Source of the DNA: Rhea pennata
Taxonomy: Eukaryota; Chordata; Aves; Rheiformes; Rheidae
Reading direction: 5' to 3'
Length of the DNA: 64,000 nucleotides
Assembly (NCBI RefSeq): GCF_028389875.1
Contig: NC_084663.1
Coordinates: 97,639,190 to 97,703,189, forward strand
Each line of letters begins with the position of its first letter. The stretch's first letter is position 1. This document shows positions 10,301-22,420 of this stretch, one piece after another. Under the pieces are notes generated by a model. The model had not been told where the DNA came from. It saw nothing but the letters and a program-made list of their open reading frames with translations, and made no database searches. Both the position numbers and the translations under genes were made by a program.

Positions 10301-13300
10301 AAATCTTGAGTGGCTTAAAAGGATTTAATTAACCTCCATCAGACAATTTCAAAGGGTAATAATGCATAGTGTTAACAATACCATAAGAAGCATAAAATTG
10401 AGGAGGTGGGAGGTCTTTTTAAAAGAAGTTGTAGAACTTCAAGTTTAAAGATGGTGTAAACAGGAAAGATGGACACTATTCTCATGAGTGGGAATAGAGA
10501 ACCTGCTGAGACATCTAGTCCATTCCTGACCAAGGTAAGTCAGATTTTGTATATTTATTAGTGAATCGCATGTCTTCTGATTCTGTTTTGGCTCCTAATT
10601 CATTCTAGTTGTTTGGGGGATGTTTACATCTGTTCTAATGACAGCTGTTTGCACCTCTTCTTACTATTTCAACTTAATGAACCTATCTCAAACTTGGGTA
10701 TACCTTTCCAAGTCAATCCTTTAAAGAGTATCTTACACTGTTAATATATCCAAAACTTAGTGCTTGGGATCATATCACTTTGCCCACAGACAAATTAGAC
10801 TTGCCCATTAGACTTGCAACCTATTCCCAGCTAGCATGACTATTCCTCCAGCACAGGTGGCAAAAGTTTATATTTTTCCTGCTGAAAGCCTGAACTTATG
10901 TTCCGAGTGTCCTGGAGTAAAACACTAATACTTCACCAAAGACAGCTGAAATAGTTGATGGACAACAGCTTAGGCTCTAGCCCTGCCATAATAACTAGAG
11001 TTGTGTACATGATGAGAAAGGTATAGTCTGAATCTGCACATATTTGTGACCAAAGAATTTTGGGCTAAGCTCAGGCTCTTCATTTACAGCTGTAAATGGG
11101 TACCTGAAGGTAGGATTTGTTCTTGCTGTCATAAATGTCATTAGTCCTTCTCCACAGCTTCCAGTGGAAAGCTCAAATCTGAGGACCTCTAGGTTACAAG
11201 GTCCATTTCTTTCTATGAGCATGTTGGGAGTAAATGTTGCTCCAAAAGCAGAGTTTGTGAGTGCTGTTGGGGGTTGCCAAGTTACCATTTAATTTCATTA
11301 GTGATTTCTGAGGATATTAAGGCAATTATGCCATTGCACTTACAGGATTATTTCTATAATGAACAGAGTCTAGAATTTGTGCTGTTTAGAACAGATGCAA
11401 ATACACAAACTAGAATTGATTCCATTCCTCTATGTGGTTGGCCACTTTTACCCCCGTGCTGCCAATACATTAAATAATATTAGAATTAAAGTGTTCCTGC
11501 AGACAACTCACTTATTAGCGCTCTTCTATGGAGTAATTGTTTGCTTCTGTGTCACCATGTTCAACATCTTCTATATAATAAAATAAATTGAATAAATTTC
11601 CCCTGTGGAGAAGCTATTCCTCTCCAAACATTAGTTCATTTTAATTAGACTATACAGGTCCCCTAGTACACCAACAGATCTCATAGGTGTGAAACTTCCA
11701 CATTTTTTTGTGGTGTATTTATTATAAATACAGCATTAGTGGCACTTCAATCTTAGTGGTAAGTGGCTGCTTCTAAGTATTACTCCTCGGGAGGCTGTGG
11801 TAACATTTTCAAAATCACATAAGAGCCCAAGTTCCACTTTCAGATGATTGAGGTGCCCAAGTCTCATGGCTGAAGCAGCTCACGGGCAACCAGGTGGCTA
11901 TTTAAGCGCAGGCCATGCAGTAGCTGTAGCCTTATATTGCAGAGCTGCAGAAATCTCCCTTCATTTGGTCACACTGGGCTGTTGAATAGAAATTCAGGCT
12001 TGCAGTACCTTCTGGATATCTCCTACCTCATCTGCATTCAGTGTCCCTATGGCAACTACAGCAATTGCTCACTTGGAATAGTCATATTAGGATAATATTA
12101 TATGATTTCTTTTTTAATTGATTTAGCTACTGAAAAGAAAGGAAAACAATAAAACAGCATCGATGACCTGATAGCTCTATGGAGACAACCTACAACTGTT
12201 TAACAGGCCAGTGGATGTCCAAATACTGCTGTTCAAATGGAACTACTGGACTCGGCAAAACGATACAGCCTTCCTCTTTGGCATCTCAGCACTTTTCCTT
12301 AGCAATAATTAGAATGAGGAGAGGGGGAAATAGCCTTTAAATCAGAAAGAAACCTCAAAAGTTGTATTTAAGGAAGGAGTAGCTTTTATTTAGGTCAGTG
12401 CTTCTGAGGTCTTCAATTTCTAGCATCGCTCTCCTGAAAGGGTTTTGCGTGTGTGAAGTAAAACTCTTTATTGGAGGTTCTGAATAGCAATAAAAATCAT
12501 ATAGTGAAAGGCTCAACAAGTACTGTGATATGCTTCTTTTCTCCATCTGATTATTGGTTAGAATCCATACCAAGCTTTGATCTGAGGTTGTTGTAGTTGT
12601 TTTAATTTCATCGTCTGGTATCAGAGTGTTTTTCTTGCCTCTGCCTGCAAGCCATTTCATGGAAAATGTCTGTTACAATTCTCTGGTCTTCATAAGTTGC
12701 AGAAATTTATGGTGTTTTATTTTGAAGATCCATAGCTCAGCCCCCAGTGCCAGCAAAGGTGAAGTCAGTCATATTACCTCCAGGCCTCTACATCACTTTA
12801 AACTCAGTTTAATGATGTTTCAAAGGAGATCTTAGTGATGAATAATACTAGATGTTTTTAGATGAAAATTTCCCAAGTGGTTTGATTTTGATTGCCACAT
12901 TTGAGTTGCATTCACCTCCAGTCTGCTCAGCTTTCAAACTGGTGGCTTCAAATGTGGACACACGACAGGTCACAAAATTGTAAGGTTGGTTTAAAGGCTC
13001 AGAGATTTTTAGATAGTAACACATCGATGCTTGAGAAAATGTGGCTTTATGTAACAGAACAATCTTTGTAAACTTACTATGAAATTTAGCCCTGGCTTCG
13101 TAAAACACTGACTGCTGTAGGGGTAAGAAATGAATTAAAGTTTCCACACTTAATTCTTAACAAAGATTTATGGGAAAACATAATATCAGATGTGAGGGAG
13201 TCAATGGTCCTGATAACAGTGTCAGAGTCAGCTTGATCAAACTCTTCTCTCTTTCATGGAAAAGAAATCCTTTCCATTTGTGTGAGTGCAAAAAGAGCAA

Positions 13301-15839
13301 ACTTTGTTGCAAAATATTTCTGTATTTTTTTAAAAAAAGGACTTCGAGCTCTTTGAGCATGTCTTTTTTTTCCCTCTATATTTTTAAATAAAAGGGGGAG
13401 AGGAAGCTTTGTGTGTGTGTGTATATATACACTTACAGGTACATGAATACTTTCAAACTTTACTAAAAGTAAGTATTTGAGGATGGAATGTGTCCCCTTT
13501 GAAGCCAATTTCTAAACATTTGCTTCACTGAGTCCATCTTTGCTTGTCATTGCGTCTTGAGACTGAAACTGCTAACTGAGATGAAATTAGTAGAAAAACT
13601 TAATTTGCTATAAGTGGAACCAGTCTCTCCTGTCATGGTGCAGAATAGATGGCACTTCCCATTGAATTAAGACCTTGATGAATTATAGAAGGTAGGAACA
13701 GAAATCAGATTTTCCACTGATACATGTGGAAATCTGACTAGCAACTATTTTCAGATATAATGAGATGAAAATCTGAAGATACAAATTTGGCCTGACATTA
13801 TTGGAACTATTGACTTTGTTTGGTTCAGAACCGAGAAATGGTGAAAACTGGTAATCATTTCATATATTAACTTTTATTACTTCTTTATTTATATATAAAC
13901 TTCAAAAGTTACAGAATAGAAATAGAAGATTTGCATATTTATTCTTCAAAATATATTAGATTTCATGAATTTTCTTTTGTCATATATTTTAAGTATTAGA
14001 TTTTCATGTGATTCACAAAAATTAATCAGAAAAGAAGAAAGAAGCCTATATAGATATACACATACTTTTAAAATCAACATATGTTCAATGAAATTGTATT
14101 TTGCAATGAGGTCAGCCTCCTTCAGAAGCTTTCCTGAAAAATATATTTGTGTGGATGAATCATTTTAAGATTCAACAGTCAGTGGAAGCTGACAGAGGCT
14201 CTTCATATGAAATATTACAGAATCTTATGAACATCAAAATTGTATGGCAGAAACTGTTCTGTTGAGTACTACAGTCACTTCCCCAGGATCAGATCAATAC
14301 ATTTTCTGTCAAAGGGCAAAATGTGCTACAACAACCAGAAAATTTTTGCAAGAAAATGTTATTTGTAATACAGCCAGCTATGCAATTCTATAGCAATATA
14401 GACATTTTCTTATTGAAGTGAACTGAGGAAATACTGTACAGATTCTCAGTTCGTTTTCACAGACTCAAGCACTGTCTTGCAAAAGCTGATGAACGTGCTT
14501 AACTTATCTATCTAGAGATCTATTTGTTTCAACAGGACAAATCTCTGCCCACAAAGTGAAGCACATCTGTATGTCTTCTCCATGTCAGAGCCTTTGATTT
14601 TGACCCTGCATAAACTGACTCTTGTAACTTGGCCAAATCCCCTTTACAGCAAGTGCAAAGGTCTGTCTTCACAACCAGCTCTCAAGTATAGTCAAATCAT
14701 GGAAACATTCTGTATGTGCATAGCTTTTCAGTGGAGGTATAATGACAGATATCATTTTATTTCATGCCAGCAATTTTTTTAAAGACTTTTTATGTGTCAG
14801 CTCCTGATCTTTATGTGTGTTTTGTTTGAAACCTTCTGAGTTGCTGTCAAGGAGTGTTAAGACCTGTTTCTGCTGAGAATTCTTTACTTTTTTAGAAATT
14901 AGAAACATCTTTTGAAGGACCAGTCATCGTTAGGTCTGTATGCTTTGATAGGCCTTATCTTCCCATTCTCTAGCAGTCAATGTCCCAGTGAAGGTCAACA
15001 ACTAATCATCAGAAATAACTGATTTCCTGTGTTGGGAAAAAATTATGCCATCAGACTGGTGGCATAATCATTGTTACAGTGGTGAAGAAATAAAATACTT
15101 GTTGCATTAGGCCTTCGTTTAGGTCAAAAGATCTTTTTGATCTGTACAAACTTGATTACCCGAGGCAAAGATCCTCAATTCTTAATTCAGGTCTGGTGGG
15201 TAGGGAAATACTTTTGGAGTCTTCTGTTTTTCTGAATGTTCACATAGGAAAGCTAAGAGGAATTGTGGCATGATGTAACTTTAGGCACCCAAGCTCTTCC
15301 ACCAGAAGACAATCTCTTTAGATTCTGTCTATAGACAACGCAGGGAGCTGAGCAACTCCCAAAAGAAATCCAGACCAAATCTAATCTGAGAGGAGCCTCT
15401 GTGTCTCTTCACCAATTACAAGAGGAGCCCAAAGCAATCTAGCTTATTCTGGACAACGTGAATCCTCACCTCATTTTCCTTGTTCTTGGCCTCATAATCT
15501 ATTGCCTACCTATATTCAAAGGACTTATCAATTAACAGAAAGACAGCAACACTAGAAGCTCAGCTCCCTATTCATGAAGCCTTTGGTTGTGAGCTTACCA
15601 GTTAACTATCCATAGATTTGCCTTGAATAACATGCCCAAACTTTTGCTTTTGTCTCAGAATTAAAGCACATGCTGGATTGCACTGGCTTTGGTTGCCCTT
15701 CACCTCCTGCAAGAGGCATAAGGTTCCTCCAGGCTAGCTCTTGTAACTGAAGCTGAGGGAAAGGAACGGAGTGAGGGCTGCAGGACATCTTGTGGAGCAA
15801 CACAGAAGGGCAGCAGATATAGTGCGTGGCGTCTGAAGG
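10300..15839. other. AT-rich stretch, no gene seen
   Basis: Nothing codes convincingly here; the open frames are short, overlap on both strands and show no domain. A short GT/TA run lies at 13410-13430, and a fragment near 11816-11870 ('gattgaggtgcccaagtctcatgg') resembles old amniote repeats. I see no CpG island or RNA gene. Confidence 0.55.
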
Positions 15840-15879
15840 GGAAGTTGAACATAAAGCAGAGGCTTTATGTTCAACTTCC
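15840..15879. repeat. Perfect 18-bp inverted repeat with 4-base loop
   Basis: The left arm GGAAGTTGAACATAAAGC (15840-15857) and the right arm GCTTTATGTTCAACTTCC (15862-15879) are exact reverse complements separated by AGAG. Pairing stops on both sides beyond the arms, so this is a short snap-back and too small for a microRNA precursor. A perfect match of this length in otherwise unique sequence is unlikely by chance and suggests a recent templated foldback event or a library artefact. Confidence 0.9.
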
Positions 15880-16945
15880 GGTGCCCGTCTCCTGCCCCGA
15901 TGTTTTTTGTGTGAGCAATCAGGGTCTAAGAAGGCATCTTCCTATTTTCTTGATGTGCTGTCGTATCACTTTCCATCAGGTAACCCACCTTAAGTAGCTG
16001 CTCTGCTCAGTATCTGAATACCTGCTTTCTCCTCTGCATAGGAGTAAATTGCTCTGAAAGGAAGGGCCATCTATCTGGACCCAAAGTCGTTTTTTGAACT
16101 TCTGCTAGGGCCAGAAAAGCTGCTTCAATTTCTCAGCTATCATGGAGAGTCTTCGGAGGCAGAGAGCAGTACTTTCCCTGTCTTCTCAGAGGTGTCCGTG
16201 GTACATTTCTTCAGTAAGGTCTAGGTCATCTACAAAATCCTGGTTTTGGACATTCCGTTTTTGGCATAGTCTTTTATGCCTATTAGGTCAGAGTTTCCCA
16301 AAGCGAGGCCCTAAAAGCAGAAGAAATAGCAGTATTTGGGTTTTGAGATGCCATTTTTGTTTATATGAAGCAGTCAGCTCCTGCAGCATTAGCTGGCATT
16401 TTGCTATTAGCTAGTCCGTCTGTATTACTGACTTGCCAGTTGCTACGAGTTCCTGATCATCTATTTAAACAGTTGATCTGAAGCCCGCCTTGCACAGGTT
16501 CCTTGCTCAGCTGCTCCTGTGGAGGAGAAAAGCTGAAGGAGCATAGTGGCTTGGTGCTTGGCCATGCTTCTTCTTGGCCATAATTTAGCACATGCTTCTT
16601 CCAGCGAGAGGGTTCCCAAAATAAGTCCAGGTGATGTAGGCCATGGTGTGGGAGATTCAGCCTTCCACTGGGCCACAGTTCTCCTCCTTGGATTATTGCA
16701 AGTCCACAGAAAGAGTTAAAAACAAAAGCCCAAGGCTTTTCTCTCTCTGAGACTTCTGGAAAGCCATAGTCCAAGAATACTTGGACAAGTTGCTTTAGTG
16801 TCAGCCCACCTATGGCTCAAGAGGCTTAAACTAGCTCTAGTTGAGACAACTATTTCTATCCTGGAGATTTAGGCAGATCTTGTGTTTGGTCCCAGACTAC
16901 TAGCAATAGAAAATGCTTGTGCTAAATTCAAATTTTCTTCAGTAA

Positions 16946-16970
16946 TTTCTTTCTTTCTTTCTTTCTTTTA
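16946..16970 (+). repeat. (TTTC)n microsatellite
   Basis: About six copies of TTTC are followed by TTTAAAA. Confidence 0.85.
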
Positions 16971-19650
16971 AAACCATGAGGCATCAAATCCTCATTGTGT
17001 CCAGTGAACAGAGAATGTAAAATGGCCTCAACAAGTGCAGAAAATAAGTATTTAAGGATCCACTCATAACTCAACAGACACAAAGTAAATGTATTCAATA
17101 AATATTTTATTTTGACACATAGTACGTATTTGTACTTTAAGAAAATACTATAGCCAAAGGAATGCTTACAAAGAGATTGACACAAAAGAAATAGCAAGGC
17201 ACAAAATTATCATTTTTGCTGTGAAGAGAGATTTTTCTGCTTAGAAGAATTTTTATATTATTCATAGAATACTATCCTTGTGCTTTGCGCTGCTGAGAAT
17301 GTATAGCCAGCCATGGGACAAATATTTGCAGAATCATCTAAGTGATTTGGAAATGAAGACCCACTGACAGTCAGTGGTTATTAGGTGCTTTTGACGGTGC
17401 TACCTGTCTTCTGCTGTCTTCAGGGCTTACTATCTAAACTCTTAAGGTCATTAAAAGACTTTCTGTTTACTTCACAGGGCTTTCTATTAGGCCTGCCAGG
17501 TGCTCTAAGCTCTCTGCAAGGAGGCAGCAAGTTTTCTGGAATGGTAGAGACTTTGGACTGAGCGGGACAGTTTATTGAGGATAATACAAGGTGTTTTTAA
17601 GTATGTAACATTCACTGCTATAATGCATACAGCCAAGGAAGAAGCACTAAATAGTGCTGAACACATATTAATGTTTTATTCACTGAATTAAGGAGAAAAC
17701 CTATGAAACTAACACCCTAGTTTGAGTCAAACTGCTGCAGTCTTCACTCACACCTTATTCAGGGAAAGTTCAAGTTATCCTTGGCAGACCTGTAGCATCC
17801 AGTCAAGGTGAGCAAGGCAAAAAGTGACTCACCTTGTTCTCTTCTGTCTATTCAAATGGGGGAAAATCTGGCTGCTTTTTGTTATGGATCCTAGCCTTGT
17901 GCAGATTCCAAGCTGATGAACACGAGTGCCGGAAAATATCAAAAAACTGTGATTTAATAAGAAAAATGCCGAGCGACTGGAGGAACCATCCGGTTGGTTT
18001 TGGAAGGAATGGCAAAAGTTCCACTGACTTCAGCTGGGCAGGAGCCAGCCCCAGTGGGCATAAAACTCCACTTGGCACCTCTTCCACCTTCCACACACAA
18101 TACTGACAGGGATCCTACAGACAAAATTCAAACCATTGTGGCACTCAACTGTTACCAAAAATTGTTTCTTTGTCGTAAAGCTTACTCATGTGTGAAGAGT
18201 TAGCAGAAGTAGGACTATGGGGCACTCGGATGGTACATAAACCTTGTTTTGTTCCCCTGCATAATTGAATTTTACCTTTGGAAGCTAAGTAAGCAAGTCT
18301 CCTTCTTAGTAATTAGTTTTCTATTACAATACATGATGGATGAGTGTTTTTAAAATATTTTTAAATATATACAGGCATTACACTAAAGAAAGGTGTTAGT
18401 TTGATAGTGCTGAGGAGTTAAACCTTGGATTTAATCACAGATAAGAAACAACTCTTTAACATTTTTGTAATTTCTTTGGTTGAAATGGAGGTATGGCGGC
18501 ATCCTATGGCCTTGTCAGCCCCCAGCACCACAACTGCCACATAGCACCCATTCACAGAGCTCAGTACAGAGGACAAAGATCAATAGGATGCAAATATCAA
18601 GTGTCATGTGTTGGGAAGGGGTAAACTCTGGACCTGCCAGTGTTAGCATCCTTGAATTATCGCTGCATCCATGGATAGTGAATGAACTAGGGCTACCAAA
18701 AGTTAATGCACCTGAAGAATTTGACCTTCATCTTATTATCAGGCCAAAATATTACCTCACCATGTACAAAGGAGTCACAAACTGGACTAGACAACTGCTA
18801 TACGCATTGACACTGAGACACTGTAATGTTTAAACTGTTGATTCTTGTGGGATATTATTCCCCTCTTTGTTTCATACATACACACACACCTATTCAGAAC
18901 TAAAAGCTACAGATTTATGAAATTGCTCCACAGCACATACGTTTTGCAAAATAAAGCGTAAGTTCGAGTGCTTGGCTATTGCCGTGAGACTGAAAGCAGA
19001 CCACCCCTATAGAAATCAGTGTGGAGGCAGCCTGACAAAATCACACCATGACCTTGCTTTAGTGTCACTCTAAAGGGTCGGGGTAAAGCTGGACAATAAA
19101 ACAGATCAAAACACTATTTTGAATAGTTGGTATTCTAATAAAAATAATGCCAAGATTTCACCAACTGGGTCTTGCCTTGGGAAGATACTCAATGATCTAA
19201 ACAGGGAAGGTAGCAACCTCACAATCTTACTGGTGTCACAATTTAGCCAAAATGACATCATATCCTTGGAGAAAGTACATTATTATTCTTGGTAGCTGGA
19301 ACATGCCCAAATATATTTGAGCCCTTTCATTAAACCAATACAGTCAATTACACAAAAGCTACTTTTTGGGAAGAATCCTGTATCTATTACTGGTCTTAAA
19401 CCATACACGGATACAGATGTGAACGAATTCATGTTTTCTTGATTAAAAGTACTATTGAGGTTGTGTTCAATACAAGGTGAGATTTTGAAATATGAAAAAC
19501 AATAAAATAATCTAAGTGGAAAAATAACAGGGGGAATACACAACAGAATGCAGGGAGAGTGAAAAACAAATGCAGAGTAAAGGTAGAAAGAGAAGCAGAT
19601 ATAGGGGATAAAATACATTAAACAAAGTATGTACCACATTCCTCTTTGAA

Positions 19651-19708
19651 TCTGTCTTGGAGGATAATAGCTATTCCTATCTGTCTTGGAGGACAATAGG
19701 TATTCCAG
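19651..19708 (+). repeat. Imperfect tandem duplication, 2 x 29 bp
   Basis: Both units begin TCTGTCTTGGAGGA (19651 and 19680) and continue ATAATAGCTATTCC or CAATAGGTATTCC with a few substitutions. Unit length is 29 bases. It is a local slippage-type duplication with no sign of a mobile element. Confidence 0.85.
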
Positions 19709-21532
19709 CCTTTCCTAAAGTAAAAGAACAACTCAGCAGAAAACACAACAGAGAAACAGTCAGCAACAATTTTTCCCTCAGGGGACGATGCTTATAATCA
19801 GAAATCAAATCCAGATAATATAAAGGCAACAGGGACAAAAAAAGAACTACAGAAAAAATCACCTCCTTGAATAAAGGAGTTTTGGTGTAAAACGGCATCC
19901 TTGGGCTCCCGTTTTCCTAGGGGATACTTTCTTGTAGGACCATGAACAGATTTAAGCGTCACCTGAACTTTGAAGGAGAGGTGCTCATTCCCATGCCTTT
20001 CTGCTATCGAGAGCCATGCAAGTTCGTTGTCTCCCAGGTGCATGCTGCGTCTAATTGCCGAATGATTTAAAAGCTCTCATGTTCAAAGCTTCTCTGTCAG
20101 TCCTTGATGAGACTAGGCTGCTCCATCTAGCACCGTTTTGAGGCCATCGCTAGTTCATTTGGACTATCAGTGCTTCACATGGAGAATTTGTTGCTGTAAA
20201 ACATCTGGAGTTACTGAGCTAGCAGACAGCTAAAGTGATTCTTACCACAGCTTTCTGTATTTTTCCCAAGGACAATTGATAGTCAATAGTTCCAATTCAC
20301 ATTTCATATTTGTATATTCTGCATTTTAACGGTGTGTTTAATTTGTCTTCCTTGCCCCATTTCAGAAGGAGGCTAAACTAGTCTAGAAATAGGCCAACTA
20401 AATGTTCAGATTCATAAGGGACGTACATTGTTTTACCCATCTTGTTTCTTATGCCAAAAGTTCTAATTTAGGAAAGACAACTGTATTTGGGGTTAGCAAG
20501 CACCCTCACAAGCATATTGGGTGAATACTCTCTGCACTCTGCAGAATGAACTTGTTTATTGCAATAACGTGTTCCTGTTTACATGCTCATCCCATCCCTA
20601 TGTATTTAGCTGCTTCTCCTGATAAACTTGTGTGTATAATGAAGCTCTACTCAGTATTCACTGTGTAAGTATGTTAACAGGTAAGTGGAACTGCGGAGAC
20701 CTTACTCATGTTGGTGGGCATTTACATAGATCATTGCACCTGCTGAGAAAGTGCTTGCCAACACGTATTGTAGCTCCACAATTTAGCCTTACATAATCAG
20801 CTCCTGCCCGTATGTGGTTAGAGCCCTCCACAATGAAGTGTTTCCATTTCCCTGAAAAGGAGAGCTGCGTGTGGAATCAAGCAAAGCTGAAACTTTTACC
20901 CGTACAATTTTTTTTTTCTGGCCAGGAAGCGGGTTGTATTTTACTTTATTTTTTTCTTTCTGTTTCATGTTGTTTTGTTACAGTTTATGAGAATGCCGCG
21001 GGGAGATGGCATTTGCTGCTTCAACATTTTCATTTTGATAGTAAATGCAAAAAGTTCAATGAGGATTAATGTTCTGTTTAGTATCCTTTGCAAGAGAAAT
21101 TTGAAAAATTTCTAACGAAATGTGTTCATTTGAGATTGGAAGGTGAAGGGGTTCCTGTTTACTATACTGCGAAAGACTAGGAGGATTTGTCCTTAAGGAA
21201 ACAGCACTTCCCACATCAGTTAACACTGTATATAGTAAGGGAGGAAAACAGAATGGGTGTGCATGGTCACAGTGTCTTCTCCACTCATCCCCGCATGCCT
21301 GTTACCACATACTTGTGAGGATGCGAAGACACTGACTTCTAAATTACAGTAATTCCACCAGAATAGCAGAAGTCGCAGAATGACCTCAAGCTGATTTACA
21401 TGAATGTGATCCCTCCCACTAACTCTGATAGGGTTTCGTACAGGATCCTTGTTAGAATGGGTTCCCATAGCATTGCTAACTTTTGGTATTGATTTGTAAG
21501 GGCAGACAGGGAGAGCACTACACTTATTTTGA

Positions 21533-21571
21533 TGAGTCAGTTATTTCATGATTATTCATGAACTAATGCAT
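21533..21571. promoter_or_regulatory. AP-1 site next to a 7-bp palindrome, possible enhancer
   Basis: A consensus AP-1 motif TGAGTCA (21533-21539) is followed within six bases by the perfect inverted repeat TTCATGA-TTAT-TCATGAA (21545-21562) and then ATGCAT (21566-21571). The close packing is suggestive only; regulatory function is inferred from motifs, not shown. Confidence 0.25.
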
Positions 21572-21904
21572 GCACAGAATACATTAAATGCACATTCTAA
21601 ACAGTTGTTTTCAATTGCTTCCAGTTGACTCAGGAGTTAAACTGGTACAGGACCTAACCAAGAGTGTGAACACACAAGAATGAATGCCAATTTGAGTATG
21701 GATTCAAGTAAATGATGACAACAAAAAATAGGCTAGAAAATCAAAGCCATGTAAACATAAAAAAACCAGAACTCATTCTGTCATGATGACCAGCTTTGGC
21801 AGATCCATGAGCTGGTTCACAGGCTGCCCACAGAATATAGGGATGGTTCAGGGTTCATGTCTATAACTTAAGACCGAGGAAAATGCAGTTGAATCTTCTG
21901 TTTG

Positions 21905-22030
21905 ACCACCATCTTCCAACGTAGCTTGGGAAAAGCCATTGCTTCTCTTTGTGCTTTGGTTTTCTACTTGTAAAACAGACATAATAATACCTACTTTCTT
22001 ACCACTTGGAAGTGTGGTGAGGTGTGGAAC
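21905..22030 (+). repeat. MIR SINE core, plus strand
   Basis: This is the clearest MIR in the window. Core phrases appear in order: AGCTTGGGAAAAGCCATTGC ('accttgggcaagtcactt'), TTCTCTTTGTGCTTTGG ('cctctctgtgcctcag'), TTTTCTACTTGTAAAACAGA ('tttcctcatctgtaaaatgg') and CATAATAATACCTACTTTC ('ataataatacctacctc'), then the GTGTGGTGAGG that closes the core ('ttgttgtgagg'). The tRNA-related head is weak. Confidence 0.75.
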
Positions 22031-22300
22031 TGGTCTCCAATAACGAACCCGACTCACTACTGAAGCAGCATGAGGCTTAGGGAAAGCAGCACACTCACCT
22101 TCTCTCTATCTTTCCAGTGACTCAAGCCTGCAAGGGCTTATTGAAACCTTTAAGCCCCTTCATGGCCCACTAAAGCCAATGTTGAATCCCTTTGCAAGAC
22201 TGCAACAAGCCCTTTGTGTCAGAAATTTTCTGTAGAAAGACCAGCATATATATATGCACAATGTTACCAGTGTTAACTGTTACTGAAGTTGTTATTGCCA

Positions 22301-22420
22301 TATCTATCTATCTATGCATATATACGTACACATACACATACATATGCATATATATACATACATATATATACATTCACATTCATACACACACACATACATA
22401 TATATATGTACATATATATA
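22301..22420. repeat. Compound TATC / TA-CA alternating microsatellite
   Basis: The tract starts with four TATC units and continues as mixed TA, CATA and CA steps to TATATATA at 22420. Long alternating purine-pyrimidine DNA of this type is unstable in length and can adopt non-B forms. The 80-codon tyrosine/isoleucine-rich frame across it is a by-product of the repeat. Confidence 0.9.

Larger units (their letters stand above)
15880..21904. other. Non-coding stretch, no gene seen
   Basis: No recognisable coding region. It includes a short TTTC microsatellite (16946-16970), a 29-bp tandem duplication (19651-19708) and a motif cluster near 21.54 kb, each listed separately. The 137-codon minus-strand frame at 19283-19696 is rich in aromatic residues, has no known domain and runs through the tandem duplication, so it is not called. 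Confidence 0.55.

Noticed and set aside
15840..15879. MicroRNA precursor
   Set aside because: The stem is only 18 bp with a 4-base loop and no extended pairing in the flanks.
19283..19696. 137-codon minus-strand frame rich in Tyr, Phe and Cys
   Set aside because: No domain, AT-driven composition, and it begins inside a tandem duplication.
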